DNA of 63,156 bases from Methanoculleus chikugoensis (GCF_900095385.1 NZ_FMID01000035.1:1-63156), one strand, 5' to 3'. Counted from the stretch's first letter, positions 8,501 through 16,969 are shown. Translations and numbers: made by a program. The notes: a model not told the origin generated them from the sequence alone.

Positions 8501-8508
8501 TTTTAATA
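8501..8508 (+). promoter_or_regulatory. TATA-like element for S6e gene
   Basis: TTTTAATA lies 52 bases before the S6e start codon and 45 bases upstream of the AAGGAG ribosome binding site region (8538-8543). The spacing implies a short 5' leader of about 25 bases. Confidence 0.45.
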
Positions 8509-8552
8509 CCATATTCTCAAATTGTATAGGTACTTTCGAAGGAGTCGTCAAC

Positions 8553-8951
8553 ATGGCAGATTTCAAAATCATTCTATCAGACCCGGAGACCGGGCGTTCA
8601 TATAAGATCGATGCAACCGGCCCCACCGCCGGAGCGTTCATCGGCAAGCGCATCGGCGACGAGATCGACGGAGACGTCCTCGGCTTTGCGGGCTACACGA
8701 TCCGGATCACCGGCGCCACGGACAAGACCGGCATTCCCTCACGCCGCGACCTTCCCGGCCCGTCCCGGAGAAGGCTCCTCCTCTCCAGGGGTGTCGGGTT
8801 CCACCCGGTCATGGACGGAGAACGCCGCAGGAAGTCGGTGCGCGGCAACGAGATCAGTGCCGATGTCGTTCAGATCAACGCCGCCGTGAAAGAGAGCGGT
8901 GCGAAACCCCTGGCAGAATACTTCAGCCAGCCCGAGGCGGCGGCTGAATAA
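8553..8951 (+). CDS. rps6e: 30S ribosomal protein S6e
   Basis: 132 residues, typical of archaeal S6e, a small-subunit protein without a bacterial counterpart. The start MADFKIILSDPETGRSYKID and the central K-R-I-G-D-E-I-D-G block, followed by G-Y-x-I-R-I-T-G-x-x-D-K-x-G-x-P, are family signatures. A basic R-R-R-L-L-L-S-R-G segment near residue 74 would contact rRNA. AAGGAG lies nine bases before the ATG. Lying behind aIF5B is a common archaeal arrangement. Confidence 0.97.
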   Translation: MADFKIILSDPETGRSYKIDATGPTAGAFIGKRIGDEIDGDVLGFAGYTIRITGATDKTGIPSRRDLPGPSRRRLLLSRGVGFHPVMDGERRRKSVRGNEISADVVQINAAVKESGAKPLAEYFSQPEAAAE

Positions 8952-9013
8952 ATCAGCCCCCAATCTTTTCTACAGCGTTATTTCCCCGGGTCGATCCGCC
9001 GTATTTTGCTATT

Positions 9014-10012
9014 CTACCGGCCGCGCCAGGGCTCCCTGAGCGTCGCCGGGCAGCGGTCGCGGAGAGGGCACGCCCCGCAGTCGCGGGGGTGGGTCGGGCA
9101 CCCGCACGCCGCGGCGTACGCGGCGGTGAGTCCTGCCGCGCTCTCGCCCCCATATACAGCGGTGAGCCGTGCCGCCCTTGCAGCAACCTCGTCCGGCACC
9201 GTTTCGGGGTAGTAGCCGCTCCAGGCGACGTTCTCGAGCCCGGCCTCGCGGCAGACCGCACAGAGATGCTCCATCTGCTCTCTCGGCGGTCCCGGGTGGT
9301 AGTAGAGGACGTTGTTCGGCCGAAACCCGATGAGCCGGTAGGGCACGGTCGGATCGAGCGCGGCGATGAACGCCGCAATCCTGCCCACCTCCCTATCGGT
9401 CATGCCGGGGATCACCACCGTCCGAAAGACCCTGATCCGGTCCCTTCCCTCGTGGACGAGGTACTCCGCGTTCCTGAGCACCGGGCCCACCGGCGCTCCC
9501 GTGAGGGCGCGGTGGACCGGATCCGACCACGCCTTGATCTCGAGGGTGATCGTCCGGCAGAGGGCGACGATCCGCTCCATCGTTGCCTCCGTCGCAAAGC
9601 CGCCGGTCGATATCCCGATCCCGAGATCGAGGCCCTGGCGCTTCACCTCGCCCGCCACCTCTTCGATGTAGGGGAGGTGGATGATCGGGTCGCCGCCCGT
9701 AAACCCGAGCGTCCGAATACGGGGCCCCCTGTATGCGGTAATCCGCTCCCGGGCGCCGGCAACCAGTGCCGCCGCAGGCACGTATCCGGCGTAGTGCCAG
9801 CCGGGATCGGGATACTGCGAGATCCGGTAGGCGTTGCAGTGGAGGCAGCGGTAACAGCACCCGAGCAGGGTGACGATGTAACTCGCGAGCGAGCCCGAAC
9901 AGATCGTCGCCGCCACCTCCGCCCGGCCGACGCGGCACACCCCCCGCTCTCCCCGGAGCCGGTCGGCACCGCACCTCCACTCGCAGAGCCGGCAGGAGTC
10001 GAGATCTTCCAT
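9014..10012 (-). CDS. radical SAM protein with extra Cys clusters
   Basis: 332 residues from the ATG at 10012, which follows an AGGGAT ribosome binding site; an in-frame GTG at 10048 is possible. The radical SAM motif C-x3-C-x2-C is at G-C-C-Y-R-C-L-H-C-N (about residue 59), with the GGDP SAM motif near residue 104. An N-terminal C-R-L-C-E-W-R-C-G block and a C-terminal Cys-rich tail (C-G-C-P-x7-C-G-A-C-P-x4-C) suggest further Fe-S or zinc sites. It resembles the PflA/PflX-like activating-enzyme group. No partner enzyme lies beside it, so the substrate is unknown. Confidence 0.85.
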   Translation of the reverse strand: MEDLDSCRLCEWRCGADRLRGERGVCRVGRAEVAATICSGSLASYIVTLLGCCYRCLHCNAYRISQYPDPGWHYAGYVPAAALVAGARERITAYRGPRIRTLGFTGGDPIIHLPYIEEVAGEVKRQGLDLGIGISTGGFATEATMERIVALCRTITLEIKAWSDPVHRALTGAPVGPVLRNAEYLVHEGRDRIRVFRTVVIPGMTDREVGRIAAFIAALDPTVPYRLIGFRPNNVLYYHPGPPREQMEHLCAVCREAGLENVAWSGYYPETVPDEVAARAARLTAVYGGESAAGLTAAYAAACGCPTHPRDCGACPLRDRCPATLREPWRGR

Positions 10013-10108
10013 GCCATCCCTGGTGTATGCATGCACGATAGCCTTCACGAATCTGACACAGTGGGGGTGGACGTGCGCCAGGTTTGAATCTTTTCTGAAG
10101 GAAGGAGA

Positions 10109-10115
10109 AAAAAAG
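10109..10115 (-). terminator. T-run between radical SAM and DUF2240 genes
   Basis: On the minus strand a run of seven T follows the stop of the DUF2240 gene by a few bases. Archaeal termination often needs only such a T-run. The run also lies upstream of the radical SAM gene, which therefore probably has its own promoter. Confidence 0.4.
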
Positions 10116-10121
10116 GATGTT

Positions 10122-10589
10122 CTAACGCTTTTTCGCGACCGATCTCTCCAGGGCGGGGAGTTTGTCGTCGAACGCCACCCCGTACATCTTCGCGAGGATG
10201 ACCACCGCCGCCTCCACCCGGATGTTGCCGTCGAAGTTGTCGGCGACGATCCGGTGGAGCTCCGCGACGACCTCCTGGGGCGGCTTCCCCGTCGCTGCGA
10301 CGATCCGTCCGATCAACTCCTCGTAGGGGCTCTCCGCCGTTGCGAGGACGTCGGAGGTGGGCTTGAACCCGAGCGGTATCGAGACGTCTGCGAGATTGAA
10401 GAGCGGCCGGATGGCTCCTCCGTCCACCTCGATGAGCCCCTCCGCCTTCGCCCGCTCCAGGAGCTGGTTTACCTGCTCCTTGTTCATCCACTTCCGGTCG
10501 ATGGCGATGTAGAAGACGAACTCGCTCTTCTGCAGGCGATCTTTCCGCATGTGCTTGAACGGCGCGGCGACCGCTATCCTGACACTCAC
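10122..10589 (-). CDS. DUF2240-family protein
   Basis: 155 residues from a GTG start (10589) that overlaps the previous stop codon in a GTGA arrangement. It begins VSVRIAVAAPFKHMRKD and has R-K-W-M-N-K-E-Q-V-N-Q-L-L-E-R-A-K-A-E near residue 40, a helix pattern like a winged-helix DNA-binding fold. The family is conserved in euryarchaea and described as a domain of unknown function. Translational coupling to the upstream gene implies a joint role. Confidence 0.75.
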   Translation of the reverse strand: MSVRIAVAAPFKHMRKDRLQKSEFVFYIAIDRKWMNKEQVNQLLERAKAEGLIEVDGGAIRPLFNLADVSIPLGFKPTSDVLATAESPYEELIGRIVAATGKPPQEVVAELHRIVADNFDGNIRVEAAVVILAKMYGVAFDDKLPALERSVAKKR

Positions 10590-11008
10590 TCGCAGGCACC
10601 CTTGAGCATCGTTCGCAGGTCCATCGCGTCCAGGTCCCCGAGCCGCCCCTCCTTCGCGACGTAGCACTCCGTCACCGCGCCTTTATCGACGATCCGGAGG
10701 AAGAAGATGTTCTCCGAGACCGGGAGCCTCTTTTCGGGGGTAAGCAGCGTCCTCTGCAGATCGACCCGGAAGTCCGCCACCTCCGTGACATTCTCGGCGA
10801 GCGGCGCGAGATCGTTCAGGTCGACGAACTGTACCCGCCCGTCCGCGACCTGGACGAGCATCCGCTCCTTGACGAGCCCGTCGGCACCCCGTGTGGTGGT
10901 ATGGGAGTCGTGCAGCCGGGCTATACAGGCAAGGACGTCCCGGAACGGCCGGCTGAGTTCAAAGTCGAGGTCGACGGATTGAGGGAAACGATGGTATATC
11001 CTGCGCAT
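10586..11008 (-). CDS. conserved hypothetical protein, operon partner of DUF2240
   Basis: 140 residues from the ATG at 11008, which follows AGTGAT closely; an open extension to 11095 would run into the promoter zone of the divergent nucleotidase gene. The protein has no membrane segment and alternates short beta-like stretches (M-L-V-Q-V-A-D-G-R-V-Q-F-V-D-L-N) with acidic helices. I do not recognise a family. The four-base overlap with the DUF2240 gene indicates a two-gene operon. Confidence 0.65.
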   Translation of the reverse strand: MRRIYHRFPQSVDLDFELSRPFRDVLACIARLHDSHTTTRGADGLVKERMLVQVADGRVQFVDLNDLAPLAENVTEVADFRVDLQRTLLTPEKRLPVSENIFFLRIVDKGAVTECYVAKEGRLGDLDAMDLRTMLKGACE

Positions 11009-11064
11009 CACTAGAATTGAGGTCTGCGGAACGTAAAAAGAATGTGATCCCGCGGGAGGCGCAA

Positions 11065-12537
11065 ATGTTTTCTGCACATCGCTCCCTCCCTGCACCCATG
11101 ACCGACCTCCTCACGCTCCTGCAGATGAACGACTCGCACGGGTACCTGGAACCGCACCAGGAACTCTTCTACGCCGGCGGGCCGCCGGTGTACCGGACGG
11201 CAGGCGGGTATGCCCGGATTGCCGCGCTCCTCGAGGATACCCGCGACGAGCGGCCGGGCCGGGTGCTCGCGTTCGACTGCGGCGACACCATCCATGGGAC
11301 CTACCCCGCCGTCCAATCAGAGGGCGAAGCGCTCGTCCCGGTCCTGAACGCTCTCGCCTTCGATGCCATGACCGCCCACTGGGAGTTTGCCTACGGCCCG
11401 GAGCAGTTCCGGAACGTGGCCGGGAAACTCGACTACCCCGTCCTCGCCGACAACTGCTACGACGACGCGACCGGCGACCTGGTCTTCCCCCCGTACACCG
11501 TCTGCGAGACCGACGACCTTGCGGTAGGCGTCATCGGCATCGCCGCCACGATCGTCGACAAGGTAATGCCGGACTCATTCTCGAAGGGGATCCACTTCTC
11601 GCTCGGCAACGCCGAAATCCCCGGCCATATCGCCCGTCTCCGCGAAGAGGAGGGGGTGGATCTCGTCGTGGTGATATCGCACCTCGGGTTTCCGCAGGAG
11701 GTGAGACTCGCCCGCGAGACGGACGGGATCGACGTCCTCCTCTCGGGGCACACCCACAACCGCCTCTTCGAACCGGCGGTCGTGAACGATACCGTCATCA
11801 TCCAGTCGGGCTGCCACGGCTCTTTCCTCGGGCGGCTCGATCTCGTCGTCGAGAACCGGCGGGTGAAGGGGTTCGACCACGAACTGATCGTCGTCGGCGA
11901 GGATATCCGGCCTCATCCTGAGGTCGAGGAGATGGTCGAGGCGGCCATGGAGCCCCACCGCGAGTACCTCTCCCGGGTCGTCGGGGAGACCCGGACGGGT
12001 CTCAACCGGAACACCGTTCTCGAGGCCACGATGGACAACCTTCTCCTGCAGGCGCTCATCGACGCCACGGGCGCGGAGATGGCCTTCTCGAACGGGTGGC
12101 GTTACGGCGCCCCGGTGCCGCCCGGCCCGGTCACGATGAACGATCTCTGGGACGTCATCCCGGTGAACCCCCCGGTCTCGACGGTCGAGATCACCGGCCG
12201 GGAACTTAAGGAGATGATGGAGGAGAACCTGGAGCGGACCTTTTCGCGCGACCCCTACCAGCAGATGGGCGGCTACGTGAAGCGGTGTATGGGGGTCAAC
12301 CTCTACTGCAAGATAGAGAATCCGGCAGGGCTCCGGATCCAGGAGTTCTTTGCGGCCGGCAGAAGGCTCGACCCGGATGCCGTCTACCGCGCGGCGTTCG
12401 TCACCGGCCAGGGCGTACCGCCGAAGTACGGAAAGAACCGGGAGAACCTGAACGTCCACGCCATCGAGGCGCTCGAACGCTACCTCTCGAAGGGTCCCGT
12501 GAGCGCCGAACTCCGCGGGAGCGTGACGGCGATATGA
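11065..12537 (+). CDS. 5'-nucleotidase/UshA-type metallophosphoesterase
   Basis: About 490 residues. The calcineurin-like domain holds the metal ligands in Q-M-N-D-S-H-G (near residue 22), D-C-G-D-T (near residue 72) and S-G-H-T-H-N (near residue 229), and a 5'-nucleotidase C-terminal domain begins at about residue 290. The family hydrolyses phosphate monoesters of nucleotides. There is no signal peptide, so it should be cytoplasmic, unlike bacterial UshA. The start at 11065 follows GGGAGG; an alternative leaderless start is the ATG at 11098, which better matches the compact family N-terminus. It overlaps the next gene by four bases. Confidence 0.9.
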   Translation: MFSAHRSLPAPMTDLLTLLQMNDSHGYLEPHQELFYAGGPPVYRTAGGYARIAALLEDTRDERPGRVLAFDCGDTIHGTYPAVQSEGEALVPVLNALAFDAMTAHWEFAYGPEQFRNVAGKLDYPVLADNCYDDATGDLVFPPYTVCETDDLAVGVIGIAATIVDKVMPDSFSKGIHFSLGNAEIPGHIARLREEEGVDLVVVISHLGFPQEVRLARETDGIDVLLSGHTHNRLFEPAVVNDTVIIQSGCHGSFLGRLDLVVENRRVKGFDHELIVVGEDIRPHPEVEEMVEAAMEPHREYLSRVVGETRTGLNRNTVLEATMDNLLLQALIDATGAEMAFSNGWRYGAPVPPGPVTMNDLWDVIPVNPPVSTVEITGRELKEMMEENLERTFSRDPYQQMGGYVKRCMGVNLYCKIENPAGLRIQEFFAAGRRLDPDAVYRAAFVTGQGVPPKYGKNRENLNVHAIEALERYLSKGPVSAELRGSVTAI

Positions 12538-12869
12538 CGCCGCCGAAGGTCGTCGTCCACCTGGACGAGCGCGAGAAGGTGCCTCTCGTCTTAAAGAACG
12601 TGAAGAACCTCATCGACGAACTCGAAGGCGTCGAGGTCGAGGTGGTCGCCCATGCCGGCGGGGTGGAGGGGCTCCGCACCGGCACCTCTCACGCGGCGCT
12701 CGTGGAAGAGCTCGCGGACCGGGGGGTCCGGCTCATCGTCTGCGAGAACACTCTCCGCTCCCGGGGCATCCCGCGCGGCGATTTTCCCGGGTATATCGGG
12801 ACCGTCCCGTCCGCGATCGTGGAACTGGTTGTCAGGCAGGCCGAAGGCTGGTGTTACCTGAGGCCGTGA
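12534..12869 (+). CDS. DsrE-like small protein
   Basis: 111 residues, coupled to the nucleotidase-like gene by an ATGA overlap. K-V-V-V-H-L-D-E at the start, K-N-L-I-D-E-L-E-G-V-E-V-E-V-V-A-H-A near residue 22 and L-I-V-C-E-N-T-L near residue 72 follow the DsrE/DsrF-like alpha/beta fold. The single Cys in V-C-E-N-T-L sits where many relatives keep a reactive Cys. Such proteins take part in sulfur relay or remain uncharacterised; the role here is unknown. Confidence 0.7.
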   Translation: MTPPKVVVHLDEREKVPLVLKNVKNLIDELEGVEVEVVAHAGGVEGLRTGTSHAALVEELADRGVRLIVCENTLRSRGIPRGDFPGYIGTVPSAIVELVVRQAEGWCYLRP

Positions 12870-12879
12870 AAAAAGAGTA

Positions 12880-13257
12880 TTATGCGAGCAGAACGGCGTT
12901 GACGACGCCGTCCTGGCTCGGTCTGCTGACAATCCGCGCGAGCCCCATCTCGGTCTTGATGATGGCGCCCTTTGTGAGGAGTTTCCGCCGGACGTAGTTC
13001 GGGTCGGCGCTGTTTGCCTCGACCGTCTCGATCTTCGCCTTTTTGGTCTCGCCGGTTGCGGGGTTTGAGACCGTCGCGTACTCCACCCGGAGTGCCCGGA
13101 CCTTCTGGTTGCCGCCGAAGGTGCGGATGATTCTCCTGCGTTCTTCACCGATATGCGTCTCTGCCGGAGCTCTTCCGATCTCCGTTCTCTTCTTGCCCTG
13201 GGAGGTGTGGTAGCGTCCGCCCGACGGCTTCCGTACTGATCTTCCTTGCCACTGCAT
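12880..13257 (-). CDS. rps8e: 30S ribosomal protein S8e
   Basis: 125 residues. The N-terminus MQWQGRSVRKPSGGRYH and the K-K-R-T-E-I-G-R-A-P-A-E-T block are hallmarks of S8e, a small-subunit protein of archaea and eukaryotes. GGTGGTCAC precedes the ATG at 13257. It is convergent with the DsrE-like gene; a T-run on the minus strand at about 12871-12876 just past its stop may terminate it. Confidence 0.97.
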   Translation of the reverse strand: MQWQGRSVRKPSGGRYHTSQGKKRTEIGRAPAETHIGEERRRIIRTFGGNQKVRALRVEYATVSNPATGETKKAKIETVEANSADPNYVRRKLLTKGAIIKTEMGLARIVSRPSQDGVVNAVLLA

Positions 13258-13362
13258 GTGACCACCGAAATACTCTGCTGAGGACGCAATACCCATCAGG
13301 GGATAGCAATCTCTCGTTAAAGTGCTATAACTATTCGAGACCGGGATATTTAACTCTGCTGA

Positions 13363-14010
13363 TCACGCGAGGATCGCGTCCAGCAGCGCCTCAAGCCCTT
13401 CCCCGGTCTTCATGTTCGTCCTGAAGATCTTCATCTCCGGGTTGTAGCGGCGCATATCCGCCTCCATCCGGTCGAGGTCGGCGCCGACGAACCCGGCGAG
13501 GTCGACTTTGTTGATGACGCCGATGTTGCTGCTTCTAAACATCATCGGGTGCTTGTTCACCACGTCGTCCCCTTCCGTCGAGCTGATGACGACGATCCTC
13601 TTCTCGGCGCCCAGCCGGAAGTCGGTCGGGCAGACCATGTTGCCGACGTTCTCGATGAAGAGGATGTCGATCTCATCGAGCGGGAGGTGCTCGATGGCGT
13701 GCTCGACGAGGTGGGCGTCGAGGTGGCACTCCTTCCCGGTGTTCGCGTTGTAGGCCGGGACGTTGAGGGCGACGATCCGCTTGAAGTCGTCGTCGCCGTA
13801 GACGTCCCCGGCGATGGCACCGGCGCGGAGGCCCCGCTTCCGGATAAGCGGCACGAGCCGCTCGATCGTGGCGGTCTTCCCCGACCCGATGGCGCCGAGA
13901 AGGTCGAACGCCCGGATGCCGTGGTCTTTGAGGTGGGCTGCGTTGGCATCTGCCAGGCGGTTGTTAACATCGTAGATGTCCTTCTCCACGTGGACGTCGA
14001 TGTGATGCAT
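13363..14010 (-). CDS. hypB: hydrogenase nickel-incorporation GTPase HypB
   Basis: 215 residues from the ATG at 14010; in-frame starts at 14028 and 14058 are possible, but a TATA-like TATAAAC at about 14035-14041 favours the short leaderless form. The P-loop G-A-I-G-S-G-K-T lies near residue 38, C-H-L-D-A-H near residue 94 gives the metal site at the G domain, E-N-V-G-N-M-V-C-P lies near residue 121, and N-K-V-D near residue 164. HypB inserts nickel into NiFe hydrogenases with HypA. HypA is not in the window. It is divergent from the SRP19 gene. Confidence 0.95.
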   Translation of the reverse strand: MHHIDVHVEKDIYDVNNRLADANAAHLKDHGIRAFDLLGAIGSGKTATIERLVPLIRKRGLRAGAIAGDVYGDDDFKRIVALNVPAYNANTGKECHLDAHLVEHAIEHLPLDEIDILFIENVGNMVCPTDFRLGAEKRIVVISSTEGDDVVNKHPMMFRSSNIGVINKVDLAGFVGADLDRMEADMRRYNPEMKIFRTNMKTGEGLEALLDAILA

Positions 14011-14063
14011 GGTATGTACTGTGATCATGATCTGTTTATAGATTAACCACCAGATCATACACT

Positions 14064-14336
14064 ATGAGCGCTGAACGCATCCTGTACCCCTGTTACTTCG
14101 ACGCCACGCTCGAGCGGCGGGAGGGGCGTCGCGTTGCTAAAAATTTCGGCGTGAAGTCCCCCGAACTCCCCGCCATCGAGGCGATCCTGCGGAAGATGAA
14201 GGTTCCGCACCGGGTGGAGGAGCACCATCACCCCGCCCGGTGGGCGGAGCACGAAGGCCGGATCGTGGTGGAATGGGAGGGGAGCAAGGAAGACCTGATC
14301 CGGAAGGTTGCGAGCGGTCTTGCCGGCCGGAAGTGA
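14064..14336 (+). CDS. srp19: signal recognition particle 19 kDa protein
   Basis: 90 residues. It carries the SRP19 N-terminal pattern I-L-Y-P-C-Y-F-D-A-T-L-E-R-R-E-G-R-R-V and the later I-L-R-K-M block. SRP19 binds 7S RNA helices 6 and 8 and prepares SRP54 binding. The PHP-domain gene follows after five bases, so SRP19, PHP, Gar1 and TFB form a same-strand run. Confidence 0.95.
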   Translation: MSAERILYPCYFDATLERREGRRVAKNFGVKSPELPAIEAILRKMKVPHRVEEHHHPARWAEHEGRIVVEWEGSKEDLIRKVASGLAGRK

Positions 14337-14341
14337 CCGCG

Positions 14342-14986
14342 ATGTACGATCTGCACACCCATACCCTCCTCTCCGACGGCGAACTTCTCCCGACCGAGCT
14401 GGTTCGCCGGGCCGCCGTGCTCGGCTACGAGACGCTCGCGATCACCGACCACGCGGACGCCTCGAACCTCCGGCACCTGGTGGAGGCGGCGGAGAGCATC
14501 CGGGAATCGGCGCGGTGCTACGGCGTGAACCTGCTCGTCGGGGTGGAGCTCACCCACGTTCCGCCGTCCCTGATCCCGGCGTTCGCACGCGACGCAAAGC
14601 GGTTCGGCGCCGATATCGTCGTGGTCCACGGCGAGACGGTGGTGGAGCCGGTCGCCCCGGGAACCAACCGCGCCGCCTGCACGTGTGAGTACGTGGACGT
14701 GCTCGGTCACCCTGGACTTATCGCGGTCGAGGATGCGCGCGCAGCCGCGGAGCACGGGGTGGCGCTCGAGATCACCTCGCGCGGGGGGCATAACCGCACC
14801 AACGGCCACGTAGCGCGGGTGGCGCGGGAGGCCGGGTGCCGGCTTGTGATCGATTCCGATACGCACGCTCCGTCCGATCTGATCTCAAAGGAGGCACGGC
14901 GGGCGGTCGCGCTCGGCGCGGGGCTGACGGAGGCGGAATCGCGGGAGGCTCTCTCACAGGATATTAATCGGCTTCTTCAGAAGTGA
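14342..14986 (+). CDS. PHP-domain phosphoesterase
   Basis: 214 residues starting MYDLHTHTLLSDGE, which supplies the first H-x-H metal pair. T-D-H-A-D near residue 39, the Glu in G-V-E-L-T-H near residue 69, V-V-H-G-E, a G-H-P block near residue 122, and D-S-D-T-H near residue 179 complete the trinuclear site of PHP proteins. All ligands appear intact, so an active phosphatase or phosphodiesterase is likely, similar to histidinol-phosphatase-like PHP enzymes. The start lies five bases behind the SRP19 stop. Confidence 0.85.
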   Translation: MYDLHTHTLLSDGELLPTELVRRAAVLGYETLAITDHADASNLRHLVEAAESIRESARCYGVNLLVGVELTHVPPSLIPAFARDAKRFGADIVVVHGETVVEPVAPGTNRAACTCEYVDVLGHPGLIAVEDARAAAEHGVALEITSRGGHNRTNGHVARVAREAGCRLVIDSDTHAPSDLISKEARRAVALGAGLTEAESREALSQDINRLLQK

Positions 14987-15033
14987 GATGTGGTATTTAT
15001 AATTTAGCAAAAGGTTTTTATACTCAAGCAGAC

Positions 15034-15043
15034 AATATATATA
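15034..15043 (+). promoter_or_regulatory. TATA box upstream of gar1-tfb
   Basis: AATATATATA lies about 50 bases before the proposed Gar1 start. A second AT-rich element, GGTTTTTATAC, sits at about 15013-15023. Together they mark the promoter for the Gar1-TFB pair. Confidence 0.5.
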
Positions 15044-15088
15044 CGTTACTAAATACGCCCGGATATAGTGTCCCCTAGAGGTTGCAGT

Positions 15089-15313
15089 TTGCGGTTAATC
15101 GGTCGTTCTGTAAGTGTTTGCGGCAATCGCTTGTTAATCTTGCGATGTGATGCTGCACAGTTGCCCCGCCTCTACGGTGAGGCAGTGGATCGCCGGTTAA
15201 AACCCGTAGGGAAGGTAGTCGACATATTTGGGAATATATCATCGCCTTATGCCGTAGTCCTCTGCTACAACGGCTGCGCCGTGCAGGTTGGCGAGAAGAT
15301 CTTTGCGAGATAG
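15089..15313 (+). CDS. H/ACA ribonucleoprotein core protein Gar1
   Basis: About 74 residues from a TTG start placed behind an AGAGGT ribosome binding site; a GTG at 15068 would add seven residues that homologues lack. G-R-S-V-S-V-C-G-N-R-L opens the barrel, and V-G-K-V-V-D-I-F-G-N-I-S-S-P-Y-A-V-V is the Gar1 signature. Gar1 joins Cbf5, Nop10 and L7Ae in guide-RNA-directed pseudouridylation. The TFB gene follows 11 bases later, a common order in Methanomicrobiales. Confidence 0.85.
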   Translation: MRLIGRSVSVCGNRLLILRCDAAQLPRLYGEAVDRRLKPVGKVVDIFGNISSPYAVVLCYNGCAVQVGEKIFAR

Positions 15314-15324
15314 GTGTATAATCG

Positions 15325-16338
15325 ATGGCTGAAGTAGAAAAATTAAAACAGCTGCAGTTGCAGCGCGAGGCCCTGAAGAAGAGGGGTGAGCAGAAGGTCA
15401 AGGAGACGGAGAAGAAGCGCACCGAAGAGAGCGTTCAGTCCGTCTGCCCCGAGTGCGGCAGCCGCCAGCTCGTCCACGACTACGAGCGTGCCGAGCTCGT
15501 ATGCCAGAGCTGCGGTCTTGTCCTCGACGAGGAGTTCATCGACCGCGGTCCCGAGTGGCGTGCATTCGACCACGACCAGCGCATGAAGCGCTCCCGTGTC
15601 GGCGCACCGATGACGTTCACGATCCACGACAAGGGTCTCTCGACGATGATCGACTGGCGGAACCGTGACTCCTACGGCCGCGCGATCTCGAGCAAGAACC
15701 GCGCCCAGCTCTACCGTCTCCGGAAGTGGCAGCGGCGTATCCGTGTCTCGAACGCGACCGAGCGGAACCTGGCGTTCGCGCTCTCGGAACTGGACCGGAT
15801 GGCCTCCGCGCTCGGCCTGCCCCGGAACGTGCGCGAGACCGCCGCGGTCGTCTACCGCGACGCGGTGGACAAGAACCTGATCCGCGGCCGGAGTATCGAG
15901 GGGGTTGCCGCGGCCGCGCTGTATGCGGCGTGCCGGCAGTGCAGCGTTCCCCGGACGCTCGACGAGATTGCCGAGGTGTCCCGTGTATCCCGTAAGGAGA
16001 TCGGCCGCACCTACCGGTTCATCTCGCGCGAGCTCGGGTTAAAGCTCCTGCCGACGTCCCCGATCGACTACGTACCGCGCTTCTGCTCGGGCCTGAACCT
16101 GAAGGGCGAGGTCCAGAGCCGTGCGGTCGAGATCCTCCGGCAGGCCGGAGAGCGCGAACTTACGAGCGGCAGAGGCCCGACGGGCGTCGCTGCGGCCGCC
16201 ATTTACATCTCGTCGATCCTCGGCGGAGAGCGGCGCACCCAGCGCGAAGTCGCCGAGGTTGCGGGCGTGACCGAGGTCACGATCAGGAACAGATATAAGG
16301 AACTGGCAGAAAAATTAGATATCGAGATCATACTCTGA
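15325..16338 (+). CDS. tfb: transcription initiation factor TFB
   Basis: 337 residues, full length. A charged N-terminal extension precedes the zinc ribbon C-P-E-C-G (near residue 39) and C-Q-S-C-G (near residue 58). The B-finger/linker [10 protein letters not shown] follows, then two cyclin repeats from about residues 130 and 225. TFB binds the TBP-TATA complex at the BRE and recruits RNA polymerase. The preceding Gar1 gene is 11 bases upstream and a tRNA-Ala follows. Confidence 0.98.
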   Translation: MAEVEKLKQLQLQREALKKRGEQKVKETEKKRTEESVQSVCPECGSRQLVHDYERAELVCQSCGLVLDEEFIDRGPEWRAFDHDQRMKRSRVGAPMTFTIHDKGLSTMIDWRNRDSYGRAISSKNRAQLYRLRKWQRRIRVSNATERNLAFALSELDRMASALGLPRNVRETAAVVYRDAVDKNLIRGRSIEGVAAAALYAACRQCSVPRTLDEIAEVSRVSRKEIGRTYRFISRELGLKLLPTSPIDYVPRFCSGLNLKGEVQSRAVEILRQAGERELTSGRGPTGVAAAAIYISSILGGERRTQREVAEVAGVTEVTIRNRYKELAEKLDIEIIL

Positions 16339-16360
16339 TCTCATATCATTTCACCCCCTT

Positions 16361-16432
16361 GGGCTCGTAGATCAGGGGTAGATCGCTACGTTCGCAACGT
16401 AGAAGCCGCGGGTTCAAATCCCGCCGAGTCCA
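16361..16432 (+). tRNA. tRNA-Ala (anticodon CGC)
   Basis: GGGCTCG pairs with CGAGTCC (one G-U pair), with A as discriminator. The anticodon stem CTACG/CGTAG closes a TTCGCAA loop, giving CGC, which reads GCG alanine codons. The T-loop is GTTCAAATC. CCA is not encoded, and a T-run (16433-16437) directly after the gene may end transcription. Confidence 0.95.
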
Positions 16433-16512
16433 TTTTTCTGTTTTGTGACTTTACCTTTTCATGAGTATTTCATAGGTTCCTGGGCGCGCGCAGGTCATCG
16501 GGGGTTTCAAAA

Positions 16513-16570
16513 GGGGCGCAGTTCCTCCGGTTGGGACAGGGTGCTGTGAGTTCAGATCCCGGCGGGTCTA
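16513..16570 (+). pseudogene. tRNA-like remnant downstream of tRNA-Ala
   Basis: The segment ends G-T-T-C-A-G-A-T-C followed by CCGGCGGGTCTAT, which lines up with the T-loop and 3' end of the tRNA-Ala 140 bases upstream (GTTCAAATC, CCGCCGAGTCCAT). The T-stem no longer pairs and no anticodon arm can be drawn, so it cannot be a working tRNA. It may be a decayed tRNA copy or an old attachment-site duplicate. Confidence 0.35.
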
Positions 16571-16624
16571 TCATCTGTTTCTTTCAAAACTTGTTCTTAC
16601 GAAATTCACCGTGCTCGGGCGACA

Positions 16625-16889
16625 TCACTCGTCGTCCTCCACCTGCTGCCGTGCAATCCGCTCCTCGCCCTTCTTCGAGATCTCGTGCTCTGCCCGCGGG
16701 GTCGGGGTCTCGGGTGCCCCGGGCGGGCGTCCCTTCTCACGGCCCTCGTCGCCGAGTTCGGATGGGACCGGGCTGTAGTCGATGTCGCCCCCTTCTCCTC
16801 GAACGGGATCTCCTCGGCCGGCCGGTCGTCCCTCCGCCTCTTCGGACTCTCTGCCGGCAGTCTCGCTCCCCGGACGGCCCCGCGGTCAT
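16625..16889 (-). pseudogene. frameshifted gene for a short acidic, Pro/Glu-rich protein
   Basis: On the minus strand one frame ends with a clean hydrophilic tail: G-D-I-D-Y-S-P-V-P-S-E-L-G-D-E-G, then A-E-H-E-I-S-K-K-G-E-E-R-I-A-R-Q-Q. The segment P-A-E-E-I-P-F-E-E-K-G that fits just before it is in another frame, and E-S-E-E-A-E-G-R before that is back in the first. An in-frame stop and the only nearby ATG (16889) are in conflicting frames. This pattern indicates a real small gene broken by several indels. I do not recognise the family. Confidence 0.4.
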
Positions 16890-16969
16890 GCCTTCGGGAC
16901 CGCCCCGCAGGGCTCAGGGTCGAAGACGTAGAAGCCTGACGGTGGTGGGTTTGCTCCCCACCCACCGGG

